From contig NZ_AP018248.1 of the NCBI RefSeq assembly GCF_002368295.1, forward strand, positions 4,434,500-4,498,499: DNA of 64,000 bases. Reading direction: 5' to 3'. Within the stretch, counting starts at the first letter, position 1. Each line of letters opens with the position of its first letter. Positions 27,793 through 35,599 of the stretch are shown piece by piece. The notes under the pieces were generated by a model, which was not told where the DNA came from, made no database searches, and saw only the letters and a program-made list of their open reading frames with translations. This DNA is from Tolypothrix tenuis PCC 7101 (GTDB taxonomy: Bacteria > Cyanobacteriota > Cyanobacteriia > Cyanobacteriales > Nostocaceae). The position numbers were made by a program, and so were the translations under genes.

Positions 27793-28626
27793 GTGAATAT
27801 TCTGGAATTTTCTTTATTAGTTTGGGTAGGTTCATTTACTGCTGGGTTGATAGGTGCATTAACCGGTTTAGGAGGCGGAGTAGTTATTGTACCCTTATTA
27901 ACTTCAGTATTTGGTGTTGATATTCGCTATGCTGTTGGCGCTTCTTTAGTATCTGTAATTGCTACTTCTTTAGGTGCAGCATCTACATACATTAAGCAAG
28001 GTTACACTAATTTAAGATTAGGAATGTTTTTGGAAGTAGCAACAACCTTTGGAGCTATTATAGGCGCTATAATTGCTACTAAAGTTTCTGTGAAAGCTTT
28101 AACAATTTTCCTAGCAATTATCTTACTTTATTCAGCATATCTCTCACAACAACCCAAACGCCAAGAACCAGAAAATGAAACAGAAGATGGCTTTGCAAAT
28201 TATTTAGAATTGAATGGTGCTTACCCAACACCCGATGGCTTTATTCCTTATCAAGTTCATGCGGTTCCAGGTGGGTTTGCTGTGATGTTTGTATCTGGAA
28301 TCATTTCTGGATTACTTGGTATTGGTTCAGGTGCATTTAAGGTTTTGGCAATGGATAACGTGATGCGTATTCCATTTAAAGTATCTACAACCACCAGTAA
28401 TTTTATGATTGGTGTGACAGCCGCAGCTTCAGCAGGAGTTTATCTAGCCCGTGGTTATATTGACCCTGGATTATCAATGCCTGTGATGTTGGGTGTGTTA
28501 CCTGGTGCTTTTTTGGGTGCCAGAATTCTCATAGGTGCTAAAACCCAAGTTTTAAGAATTATCTTCAGTTTTGTATTAATAGCAATGGCGCTGAAGATGG
28601 TCTACAACAGTCTGATTGGAGTATAA
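27793..28626 (+). CDS. TauE/SafE-family permease
   Basis: This 277-aa membrane protein has about eight helices in two halves. The first carries AGLIGALTGLGGGVVIVPLL and the second SGIISGLLGIGSGAFKVLAM, the paired glycine-rich signatures of TauE/SafE exporters (substrates usually sulfite or organosulfonates). It starts with GTG at 27793. The overlapping ATG at 27791 is out of frame and stops at once. A hydrophilic loop around residue 120 (KRQEPENETEDG) separates the halves. The DUF1634 gene begins 4 bp after its stop, so the two are co-transcribed and may form one complex. Confidence 0.9.
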   Translation: MNILEFSLLVWVGSFTAGLIGALTGLGGGVVIVPLLTSVFGVDIRYAVGASLVSVIATSLGAASTYIKQGYTNLRLGMFLEVATTFGAIIGAIIATKVSVKALTIFLAIILLYSAYLSQQPKRQEPENETEDGFANYLELNGAYPTPDGFIPYQVHAVPGGFAVMFVSGIISGLLGIGSGAFKVLAMDNVMRIPFKVSTTTSNFMIGVTAAASAGVYLARGYIDPGLSMPVMLGVLPGAFLGARILIGAKTQVLRIIFSFVLIAMALKMVYNSLIGV

Positions 28627-28629
28627 TCA

Positions 28630-29172
28630 ATGGTCTATTTTGATTTATTTCGGCGTTCGTTTGCTTTCATACCTAAAAGCGAAGTTGTTGTAGAACCTTT
28701 AGAGCCAGAAGAAATAGATAGCGATATTGCAGCTTTAAAACAGCTAACTAAAAATACTGATATCACGCTGAATTCTGCCAAAAATATTATTAAAAGTGAA
28801 GACGAACAGAAATTTGAGAAGTTACTGAGTAGCTTACTCAAATTTGGCGTTTTAATTGCTAGTGCTGTAGTGTTATTTGGGGGAATAATTTACTTAGTTC
28901 ATTACGGATATGAACCTGCAAGATATCAAGTATTTAAAGGCGAACCTTCTGAGTTTTGCTCTCCATTAGGTGTGATCAAAGCGCTGTTGGCTGGCAGTGA
29001 TAGAGCCATTATTCAGCTAGGAATATTACTGATGATTGCTACCCCCATTATCCGCGTGATAATTTCTCTTTTTGCTTTCCTCTCACGGCGGATATGGAGC
29101 TTTGTGATTATTACATTGTTAGTTCTTACTAGTTTGATTTATAGCTTGGTAGGTGGTTATATTTTTAACTGA
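28630..29172 (+). CDS. DUF1634 membrane protein, TauE partner
   Basis: This 180-aa protein has a polar N-terminus of about 65 residues, followed by membrane helices at about 70-90, 118-140 and 150-175. The pattern LIASAVVLFGGIIYLV...GILLMIATPIIRVIISLFAF fits DUF1634 (shown in parts). DUF1634 genes commonly sit beside TauE/SafE permeases, as here with a 4-bp gap. The N-terminal extension containing VEPLEPEEIDSD is acidic and may be a regulatory arm. The stop codon overlaps the first base pair of a hairpin. Confidence 0.82.
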   Translation: MVYFDLFRRSFAFIPKSEVVVEPLEPEEIDSDIAALKQLTKNTDITLNSAKNIIKSEDEQKFEKLLSSLLKFGVLIASAVVLFGGIIYLVHYGYEPARYQVFKGEPSEFCSPLGVIKALLAGSDRAIIQLGILLMIATPIIRVIISLFAFLSRRIWSFVIITLLVLTSLIYSLVGGYIFN

Positions 29173-29197
29173 TGCGTTACGCTATCGCTAACGCATC
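29171..29197 (+). repeat. GATGCGTTA palindrome at the DUF1634 stop
   Basis: GATGCGTTA pairs perfectly with TAACGCATC around the loop CGCTATCGC. It overlaps the TGA stop of the DUF1634 gene. A related palindrome (GATGCGTTAGCC.../GGCGTAACGCATC) occurs at about 46727-46754. It is a dispersed repeat that could serve as an mRNA 3' end. Confidence 0.7.
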
Positions 29198-29349
29198 CTA
29201 CGTGAACCTCTGCAACTCAATCCTTCAGAATCAAGTACAGATAATTGTAAGGGCAATACAAAAAAATTAAGGCTGGGTATTAGTTTGTGGTGGTAGTGGT
29301 TGAGGTACAAAGTTATTAATGTTCATATTTGCAATCTAAAATTGGAATT

Positions 29350-30357
29350 TTATTGTTCATTGAATTGAGAATCTATCTTGCCATTACCATCATGGGAGGA
29401 ACGTTTTTGTGCCAGTAACCTCAGAGAATCGCTGATGCGGCGAGGCTTTGGTACTTCCCGATTACCAGCAGGCCAACCTTCACGCTGACTTTGGCGATCG
29501 CCATCTGTTTCTTCGGTTTGGTCGTGAAATAAAATTTGTTGGGTGGGGAAAGGTAGATCTATACCATTGGCGGTGAGGGTTTTCTTGATTGCAGTGAGGA
29601 CGCGATCGCGTGAAGCGAGATCGTCGGCTCTTCTGGGTGGTTTAATCCACCAACGGGCGCGGATATTCACGGTACTTTCAGCTAATTCCATGAGTAATAC
29701 ATCAGGCGCAGGATCTGACACCACTTCATCTACGCTATGCATTGCTTCGAGAATTAATTGCTTGGCTCGGTCGATATCATCACCATAACCAATGCCGACA
29801 TCATACTGTAAGCGGCGACTTTCAAAGGCAGTATTTACAGTCACAGAATTGGTGAACAATTCAGAGTTAGGAATCACAATCCGCCGACCATCATAGGTTC
29901 TAATTGTGGTGGCGCGTGTTTCAATATTTTCTACAGTTCCTTCAAAATTTTTAAAGACTATTTGGTCATTAATTTGAAAAGGTTCAGTGAGTAAAATTAA
30001 AATTCCTGCTAAAAAGTTCTGCAAAATATCGCGGAAAGCAAAACCAATTGCTACCCCACTGATTCCTAAAAGTTGTACTAAATCGCCTGCTCTAAATGTG
30101 GGGATGACAATTGATAGAGCGATGAATAGTCCTACTAAAATTGTTGTTCCTTGTGCTAAACGCCCAAGTACTAATCCTAAATTACGAGCTTGACGACGGT
30201 TTCGTGTTACTCGTTTGACCATTCTTTTAATTGCTCTAGCAATTAGAAAGAAAATGACAAAGACAATTAATGCCAAAACTAGGTTAGGAAGCAGCACAAT
30301 AAATCCATCGATCATGCCTTGAATTTGCTGCCAAACTGCGGATATCTCTGCATTCAT
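29350..30357 (-). CDS. mscS: MscS-family mechanosensitive channel
   Basis: This 335-aa small-conductance channel has three N-terminal helices (about 18-42, 63-85, 92-130). The pore-lining third helix contains GISGVAIGFAFRDILQNFLAG (shown in part: VAIGFAFRDILQNF), and the beta domain follows with EPFQINDQI, GTVENIETRATTIRTYDGR and IPNSELFTNSV. It opens under membrane tension to release osmolytes on hypo-osmotic shock. A C-terminal tail of about 60 residues is polar (DQTEETDGDRQSQREG). It is monocistronic. Confidence 0.93.
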   Translation of the reverse strand: MNAEISAVWQQIQGMIDGFIVLLPNLVLALIVFVIFFLIARAIKRMVKRVTRNRRQARNLGLVLGRLAQGTTILVGLFIALSIVIPTFRAGDLVQLLGISGVAIGFAFRDILQNFLAGILILLTEPFQINDQIVFKNFEGTVENIETRATTIRTYDGRRIVIPNSELFTNSVTVNTAFESRRLQYDVGIGYGDDIDRAKQLILEAMHSVDEVVSDPAPDVLLMELAESTVNIRARWWIKPPRRADDLASRDRVLTAIKKTLTANGIDLPFPTQQILFHDQTEETDGDRQSQREGWPAGNREVPKPRRISDSLRLLAQKRSSHDGNGKIDSQFNEQ

Positions 30358-31001
30358 GTTACTTGCGATGAATTATGGATTAAAGGGTGCAATTCCTACG
30401 CTTGAGTAAGTAGTGTGACGCGGAAACCAAATTTTCCTCCTCAGACTATGACAAATGTATTTACATTTGTTTAATTACTGTTACAGTCTCTCTGATGAGA
30501 TAGAAAATTTCATCAGTCAAGAGGTTTAGTTGTTATCTATCGCAAGTAAGTATTGCAGAGGCGAAAAGGCAGAAAATTAAAGTAATAGAAAGATGCTAAG
30601 ATGTAACGTTTTGTTGTTACAGTACTAAAAGCAAAAGTTGAAAGTGAAGTTGATGTTTTGAGTTTACAAGTAAGCTGGCAATTTTAAGTAATTTCTAATT
30701 ATCACAGCTTATACCAATTCAAAATTCAGCAACGCGTTACCCAGTTATGGTTTTCGAGTACCCAATTATCATTTCCGGGTACTCAGTTACCGTTTTCGAG
30801 TACTCAGTTACCGTTTCCGGGTACTCAGTTACCGTTTCCGGGTACTCAGTTATCATTTCCGGGTACTCAGTTATCATTTCCGGGTACCCAGTTACCGTTT
30901 CCGGGTACCCAGTTACCGTTTTCGGGTACTCAGTTATCCTTTCCGGGTACTCAGTTACCGTTTCTGGGTACTCAGTTATTGTGAATGGGTAGAACAATTG
31001 A
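30358..31001. other. Intergenic region containing a 21-bp minisatellite
   Basis: The first 380 bp are the AT-rich upstream region of mscS, with no gene seen. The rest is the twelve-copy tandem repeat listed separately. Frames of about 80 codons are open through the repeat on both strands. The minus-strand frame can only start from TTG at 30997, and neither frame has a convincing ribosome site. Confidence 0.6.
30739..30990. repeat. Twelve-copy 21-bp tandem repeat (minisatellite)
   Basis: The unit is ACTCAGTTACC followed by GTTTCCGGGT, 21 bp in total, repeated 12 times with point variation (T/C in ACCC or ACTC; TACCG, TATCA or TATCC; TTTCC or TTTTC). Central units are nearly identical and the outer two are diverged, the pattern expected from expansion and contraction. 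Since 21 is a multiple of three, frames stay open on both strands. Read on the minus strand it gives a seven-residue period (TEYPETV). Confidence 0.95.
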
Positions 31002-31349
31002 TTAACGCGATTCTAGCTTGGAGACACGTGTTTCTAATTTGTTGACTTGTTGCTTAAGTTCTACAACCAAAGTTGCCAGTCTATCAAACATTTTATCTCG
31101 TTCTGCTGTTGATAAATTTCGTCCAGAACTGCTTGGTTGACGAGGGGTAAGCGTTGTTCTTGGGGATGGAGACAAGCGACTTTGACCGAGTTGAGATTGT
31201 ATTTGGCTTAACTGGGATTCAACGCGATTTAAGTCTGCTTCTAAGTTATTAATTCGTGATTCTATCTGCTGAGATAAAGCTGGTTTTGATAATATCCCCA
31301 CTAACAGCGTAATTATCAACAACCCGGCGAATAATAGCTTGTTAAACAT
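31002..31349 (-). CDS. Small exported coiled-coil protein
   Basis: This 115-aa protein starts with a hydrophobic signal or anchor (MFNKLLFAGLLIITLLVG) and a likely cleavage at PALSQQ. Two coiled-coil segments follow: SRINNLEADLNRVESQLSQ (about 33-55) and VVELKQQVNKLETRVSKLE (about 93-113). They are linked by a Ser/Pro/Thr-rich region (SPSPRTTLTPRQPSSSG). It probably oligomerises in the periplasm. I do not recognise a family. The 21-bp minisatellite lies 12 bp downstream of its stop codon. Confidence 0.75.
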   Translation of the reverse strand: MFNKLLFAGLLIITLLVGILSKPALSQQIESRINNLEADLNRVESQLSQIQSQLGQSRLSPSPRTTLTPRQPSSSGRNLSTAERDKMFDRLATLVVELKQQVNKLETRVSKLESR

Positions 31350-31503
31350 TTTATTTATTGTTGTGCTTGGGGAAAAGGGTAAAAGGTTAAAGGGTAAGGG
31401 TTAAAGGTTATTTCTTTCTCTTTTCCCATTCCCCTTTTTTCCCTTACCTGACAAGTATTATGCTACCTTTTCCCTTTCTTCCCTATTCTCGCCTTTCTAA
31501 GAT

Positions 31504-32988
31504 TTATTTATCAGGCTGTAAGTTAGAAAATAAACTCTGCCAATTGATAGAATTATTGCTGTTTTCTCCTGCTTTGACTTCAAAGGTGCGGTTACAAGCT
31601 TTTGGTTGTTGCAGCGCTTGTATGCAAAGTTCGGCAACATCCTCACGGCTGATTTTTCCGCGAATATTATCACCTTGCTCTAAGATTAATTCCTTACCTC
31701 CTGCTTCTTGTGTTAAAGCACATGGTCTAATAATTGTGTAAGGAATACCGCTTGTTCTTAAACTATCTTCTCCTTTTAATTTCCAAGTTAAAATTCCCCC
31801 CAATTGGTCATTTAATCTCACGGCTGGGGGTTCTTCTTCTAAATTAATTCCTGGTCTTCCAGGACGGGTGACACCTGCGGAACTTACCAACACAAACTGC
31901 GGTAAATTGGTTCCACCATAAGCTTTGATTGATTCCACTTGCAAACTAAAGCCACCAGGGGTAAATTTGGGATTTAATGCGCCATCATATTCAAATTTAC
32001 TTAACATTAATTGCAATGAGCTAATTGTACTCGCGTCAATTGGTGGTGCATCTTTAACAGTTTTGGCACGAAATACAGGTGTTAAATCCGCAAAAGGAAT
32101 GCGAATATCTATCCAAGTATTAGCTACAGTATCAAAGGAATAACTGTATCCTAATCCATCCCATTTTGCGTCTGGACGGAGAAAGAATTTATAGCGTTGA
32201 CCATCGCCTCTGACGCGTAATTCTACACCTTCATAGCCAGATAAATTAAATGGTGGCTCAAAATTTTTGGTTCTCACAGAAGCAAAGCCTCCGGAGTTGG
32301 CGGTGGAGACATAGCCAGCAAATAATGCTGTATCATCGACAAATTGCATATTACTGGCGCTTACACCACCCATTACTACATCATCTAAAGCACCCCAGAT
32401 ATTTTTTAATTCTGCTGATGGGTTAGTGAAATCGAAGATCAGCTTGGTGTTAGGTGTGAGCAAATATTTTTTTGCTGCGTCTACTAAGTTTTTCACACCT
32501 TGATATTCGACATTTTCGGGTGTATCGCCAACGATTTCTGGTTGGTAAAATTTAATGCCTTGATAATATTTGGCTCTATCTGCTGTATCTCCCTCTACTG
32601 GTTGAACGCGCACGGCGGTACAACATACTACGGCTTGCAGATTCGCCATGACTATAGGAGTTAAGGTTTCTGGTTTGGTGATATCCGCAACTACTAAATC
32701 AACATCGTTACCAAGAATTGTCCTGGCTTTTTCAAGATCACGGACAAGGCAGCGCACATGATAACCACGTTCTAATAATCGCTTCACCACAAGTTTACCA
32801 ACACCGCCTGTTGCGCCTGCTACTAGTATTACACCCAAATTTCTTCCTCCATTAGGTCTATCTTCATTCTCTTGAGAATTACCGGGAATCAATTTTTGTA
32901 CCCAGTTAAGCAAAGGAATAACCTCAAAGTAGGTTAAGGTTTTGATAAACCTGCATAAATCCCATTGAGAACGATTTTTGTCGGTCAT
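31504..32988 (-). CDS. NAD(P)-binding protein with an inserted CIA30 domain
   Basis: This 494-aa protein is a composite. Residues about 50-155 are an atypical SDR Rossmann domain (VILVAGATGGVGKLVVKRLL, HVRCLVRD). Residues about 160-350 are a CIA30 domain (FDFTNPSAELKNIW, LDDVVMGGVSAS, RVRGDGQRYKFFLRPD). Residues about 355-494 complete the SDR fold (FVLVSSAGVTRPG, IPYTIIRPCALT). CIA30 assists complex I assembly in mitochondria. Plants and cyanobacteria have this SDR/CIA30 form, and the cyanobacterial function is not established. It may serve assembly of a membrane complex. It stands alone. Confidence 0.88.
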   Translation of the reverse strand: MTDKNRSQWDLCRFIKTLTYFEVIPLLNWVQKLIPGNSQENEDRPNGGRNLGVILVAGATGGVGKLVVKRLLERGYHVRCLVRDLEKARTILGNDVDLVVADITKPETLTPIVMANLQAVVCCTAVRVQPVEGDTADRAKYYQGIKFYQPEIVGDTPENVEYQGVKNLVDAAKKYLLTPNTKLIFDFTNPSAELKNIWGALDDVVMGGVSASNMQFVDDTALFAGYVSTANSGGFASVRTKNFEPPFNLSGYEGVELRVRGDGQRYKFFLRPDAKWDGLGYSYSFDTVANTWIDIRIPFADLTPVFRAKTVKDAPPIDASTISSLQLMLSKFEYDGALNPKFTPGGFSLQVESIKAYGGTNLPQFVLVSSAGVTRPGRPGINLEEEPPAVRLNDQLGGILTWKLKGEDSLRTSGIPYTIIRPCALTQEAGGKELILEQGDNIRGKISREDVAELCIQALQQPKACNRTFEVKAGENSNNSINWQSLFSNLQPDK

Positions 32989-33069
32989 ATTTGCGTCCTC
33001 ATAACTTTCTTTAGTTTAGCTTCTTATATATTTGTTACAAATAAATACAATAGATAGTGGTGTCTGAAC

Positions 33070-33177
33070 AATACCTTAGCCAAATTACGAGGGTTTAATG
33101 CCTATGGAAACGGGATGAATATGTCCCAGAGAAGTAAGCTTGGCAACAATTTCGTTTATTCGAGCCAGGATTTTCAT
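33070..33177 (-). mobile_element. 3' end of an IS701-like transposase gene, split by the TnpB element
   Basis: The terminal AATACCTTAGCCAAATTACG is identical to the right end of the copy at 46800-47223 for 47 bp. Reading away from it on the minus strand gives the last 31 residues of a transposase (KILARINEIVAKLTSLGHIH then PVSIGIKPS and a stop). The reading frame then meets the TnpB element at about 33178. The other part of the gene resumes at 34755. Confidence 0.8.
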
Positions 33178-33438
33178 CTAACACCCCCAGGAGACTCCCG
33201 CCACAGCGTCAGCTTCTCTACGAGACGCTCCGCGAAGGCGGTGAGGATGCCAGTCGCCTGCGGAGGGAAACCCTCCCGCAGCGCTGGCGCAGGAATGGGG
33301 AGTCCGCTTGAGATTCACAATGAAGTCGAGTTGTTGCGGAGCAGCAACAGACGACGGGGTGAGCGACGAGTGAGTAAATAAACTTTGGTACATAGGGGGT
33401 TTTATGTATTTCACAGATTTAATGGTAAAATGTGAAGC

Positions 33439-34671
33439 ATGGAAAAAGCCTACCGCTACCGTTTTTACCCAACCACCGAGCAAGAACAGATATTGCGCCG
33501 GACAATTGGGTGTGTGCGGTTGGTATTCAACAAAGCTTTGGCGGCAAGAACCGAAGCTTGGTATGAGAGTCAACAGAAGGTTGATTACGTTCAGTCTTCT
33601 GCTATGTTGACGCAGTGGAAAAAGCTTGATGACCTCAAGTTTTTGAATGAGGTTAGCTGTGTGCCACTGCAACAAGGCTTGAGACATCTGCAAACTGCTT
33701 TCACTAATTTCTTTGCAGGTAGGGCTAAATATCCCAACTTTAAAAAGAAACGTAGCGGTGGTAGTGCAGAGTTTACCAAGTCTGCTTTCCGGTGGAAGGA
33801 TGGACAAGTCTATTTGGCTAAGTGTTCTGAACCATTGCCTATTAAATGGTCTAGACAACTGCCAAAGGGGTGTGAACCTAGTACTATCACAGTTAGGCTT
33901 GAACCTTCTGGGCGCTGGTTTGTCAGTTTGCGGATTAATGATCCGACTGACGAAACTTTGCAACCAGTTGATAGTGCTGTAGGGTTGGATGTTGGGGTGA
34001 GCAGTCTTGTTACTTTGAGTACGGGTGAGAAGATTGCTAACCCCAAGGCGTTTGACAAGCACTATCAAAAGCTCCAGGTAGCCCAAAAGTCTTTGAGTCG
34101 CAAACAGAAAGCTTCTCGTAATCGAGACAAAGCAAGACTCAAAGTTGCCCGCCTTCAAGCCAAAATCTCTGACTCCAGAAAAGACCATCTGCACAAACTG
34201 ACAACTCGACTGATTCGTGAAAACCAAACGATAGTGGTGGAGGATTTGGCAGTTAAGAATATGGTCAAGAATCACAAACTTGCCCGTGCCATTAGTGATG
34301 CTGCATGGGGAGAATTGGTGAGTCAACTGGAATACAAAGCCAAATGGTATGGTCGAACAGTAGTAAAAATTGACCGATGGTTTCCTAGTTCTAAACGCTG
34401 TGGCAACTGCGGACATATTGTTGATAAACTGCCGTTGAATGTTAGGGAGTGGGACTGTCCCAATTGTGGAACACACCACGACCGAGACATCAACGCCAGT
34501 CGAAATATTTTGGCGGTGGGACACACCGTTAAGGGAGCGCGTTGCGGGGGTTCCCCCCGTTGTAGCGACTCCCGTACAGTCTGTGGAGCGAACATAAGAC
34601 CTGATGGGCATAAGTCTAAAGGGCAGTTGCAAAAAACCTGTAAGGGAAGGAAACAGAAACCCGAATCGTGA
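33439..34671 (+). CDS. tnpB: RNA-guided endonuclease TnpB
   Basis: This 410-aa protein has an N-terminal helix-turn-helix/WED part (KAYRYRFYPTTEQEQILRRT) and a complete RuvC nuclease. The RuvC motifs are GLDVGVSSLVTLS near 179 (first Asp), VVEDLAVKNM near 267 (Glu) and DRDINASRNIL near 352 (last Asp). A CGNCG...CPNCG zinc finger sits between motifs II and III, and everything looks intact. TnpB proteins cut DNA using a guide RNA made from the right end of their own element. The C-terminal extension after ILAVG is encoded by DNA that also forms the RNA scaffold. A 546-codon frame on the opposite strand is a shadow. Confidence 0.93.
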   Translation: MEKAYRYRFYPTTEQEQILRRTIGCVRLVFNKALAARTEAWYESQQKVDYVQSSAMLTQWKKLDDLKFLNEVSCVPLQQGLRHLQTAFTNFFAGRAKYPNFKKKRSGGSAEFTKSAFRWKDGQVYLAKCSEPLPIKWSRQLPKGCEPSTITVRLEPSGRWFVSLRINDPTDETLQPVDSAVGLDVGVSSLVTLSTGEKIANPKAFDKHYQKLQVAQKSLSRKQKASRNRDKARLKVARLQAKISDSRKDHLHKLTTRLIRENQTIVVEDLAVKNMVKNHKLARAISDAAWGELVSQLEYKAKWYGRTVVKIDRWFPSSKRCGNCGHIVDKLPLNVREWDCPNCGTHHDRDINASRNILAVGHTVKGARCGGSPRCSDSRTVCGANIRPDGHKSKGQLQKTCKGRKQKPES

Positions 34672-34754
34672 GGTTTGGGAATCCCCCGCTACACCCGTTC
34701 GCGGAGCGTTCCGCAGGAAAGGGTGTAGCGGTGGGAGGATGTCAAAAGGGATGT
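34672..34754 (+). ncRNA. Right end and predicted guide-RNA (omega RNA) scaffold
   Basis: Directly after tnpB, CCCGCTACACCC pairs with GGGTGTAGCGGTGGG across a loop containing GCGGAGCGTTCCGC. This is followed by AGGATGTCA at the element's edge. In this superfamily the scaffold RNA spans the 3' end of tnpB and the right end, and its guide is the adjacent flanking DNA. That flank here is the host IS (AAAGGGATGTATAATG...). The 5' limit of the RNA lies inside tnpB and cannot be fixed by eye. Confidence 0.6.
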
Positions 34755-34860
34755 ATAATGCTGAATCATGGCGCAACTTGGAAATTATATGCAAGTTAAC
34801 TTGTCGTGCCATCTGCAAAGCATTGTTGTTACCAAAAAGGTAAACCTGATAAGCGAGGGT
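34755..34860 (-). mobile_element. 5' part of the split IS701-like transposase gene
   Basis: The minus strand reads FGNNNALQMARQ then VNLHIISKLRHDSALYIPF, the central block of IS701-like transposases. It is the counterpart of the C-terminal piece at 33070-33177. About 100 or more residues expected between the two pieces are missing, and the N-terminal part is also gone, so the gene was already decayed or lost sequence around the TnpB insertion. Confidence 0.75.
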
Positions 34861-34864
34861 AGTT

Positions 34865-35503
34865 ATGTTACTTCAACTGAACCAGCTAGTTGTACCTGTC
34901 GGTCATCAGTTGTTGATTAAAAATATATCTTGGTCAGCATACAAAAATATTTTGGCTGAATTGGGTGAAAATCGCAATTCTCGTATATCATACAGTCAAG
35001 GAATATTAGAAATCATGGCTCCATTACCAGAGCATGAGGTAGCAAAAGTTATTATTGGGGACTTAGTAAAGGCTCTACTAGAAGAACTCGATATAGAATT
35101 TTGGAGTTTGGGTTCTACCACTTTTGACCAAGAAAAAATGGATGCCGGGGTGGAACCAGATGATTGTTTCTACATTCAAAATGAAGCGGCTGTACGTGGT
35201 AAAGATAGAATCGATTTAACAATTGATCCACCCCCAGATTTAGCGATTGAAATTGATATTACCTCCCGCACTCGGTTTAATAATTATGAGGTATTGGGTG
35301 TACCGGAATTATGGCGATGGCAGGGGAATAGATTAGAAATTAATGTGATGATTAATGGTAAATATGTAGCCTCTACTGCTAGTGCTGTTTTTCCCAATTT
35401 ACCGATTGCTCAAGTCATTCCTGAGTACTTAATGCGGAGTAAAGTTGAAGGGAGAAACGCTACTATGAAAGCGTTTCGAGCTTGGGTAAGAGAACAAATA
35501 TGA
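34865..35503 (+). CDS. Uma2-family (DUF820) putative endonuclease
   Basis: This 212-aa protein matches the Uma2/DUF820 family, very abundant in cyanobacteria, with a PD-(D/E)XK-like restriction-nuclease fold. Conserved pieces are RISYSQGILEIMAPLPEHE, the acidic GVEPDDCFYI, PDLAIEIDITSRTR (catalytic Asp/Glu positions; Thr stands where Lys is often found) and YEVLGVPELWRW. A cellular role is not established. The start at 34865 has GCGAGGG upstream, and the gene begins within a few bases of the IS remnant, so its promoter may lie in mobile DNA. Confidence 0.85.
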   Translation: MLLQLNQLVVPVGHQLLIKNISWSAYKNILAELGENRNSRISYSQGILEIMAPLPEHEVAKVIIGDLVKALLEELDIEFWSLGSTTFDQEKMDAGVEPDDCFYIQNEAAVRGKDRIDLTIDPPPDLAIEIDITSRTRFNNYEVLGVPELWRWQGNRLEINVMINGKYVASTASAVFPNLPIAQVIPEYLMRSKVEGRNATMKAFRAWVREQI

Positions 35504-35599
35504 TTTATTGGTGTTGTTAATTATTTGAATAAATGTCTCACCTCTTCGCCAGCTATTAGCTGTTACAGTAAATCATCTCGCCCCATTCTTCGCCATTAA

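Larger units (their letters stand above)
33178..34754 (+). mobile_element. TnpB-only (IS1341-type, IS200/IS605 superfamily) element
   Basis: The element consists of a palindrome-rich left end (AGCGTC and GACGCT stem at about 33203-33229), tnpB, and a right end with a long hairpin. No tnpA gene is present, so it depends on a transposase elsewhere. Limits are inferred from where transposase-coding sequence of the host IS stops and resumes (about 33177 and 34755). The outermost few bases are uncertain. Confidence 0.8.

Noticed and set aside
30737..30997. Heptad-repeat protein genes on either strand of the minisatellite
   Set aside because: Openness on both strands follows from the 21-bp period. 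The minus frame needs a TTG start and neither frame has a ribosome site.
33178..34818. A 546-codon open frame antisense to tnpB
   Set aside because: It starts in the transposase remnant and runs antisense through the whole tnpB gene. Its composition (Ser/Phe/Leu-rich, no motif) is that of a shadow frame, while the plus strand encodes a complete RuvC nuclease.
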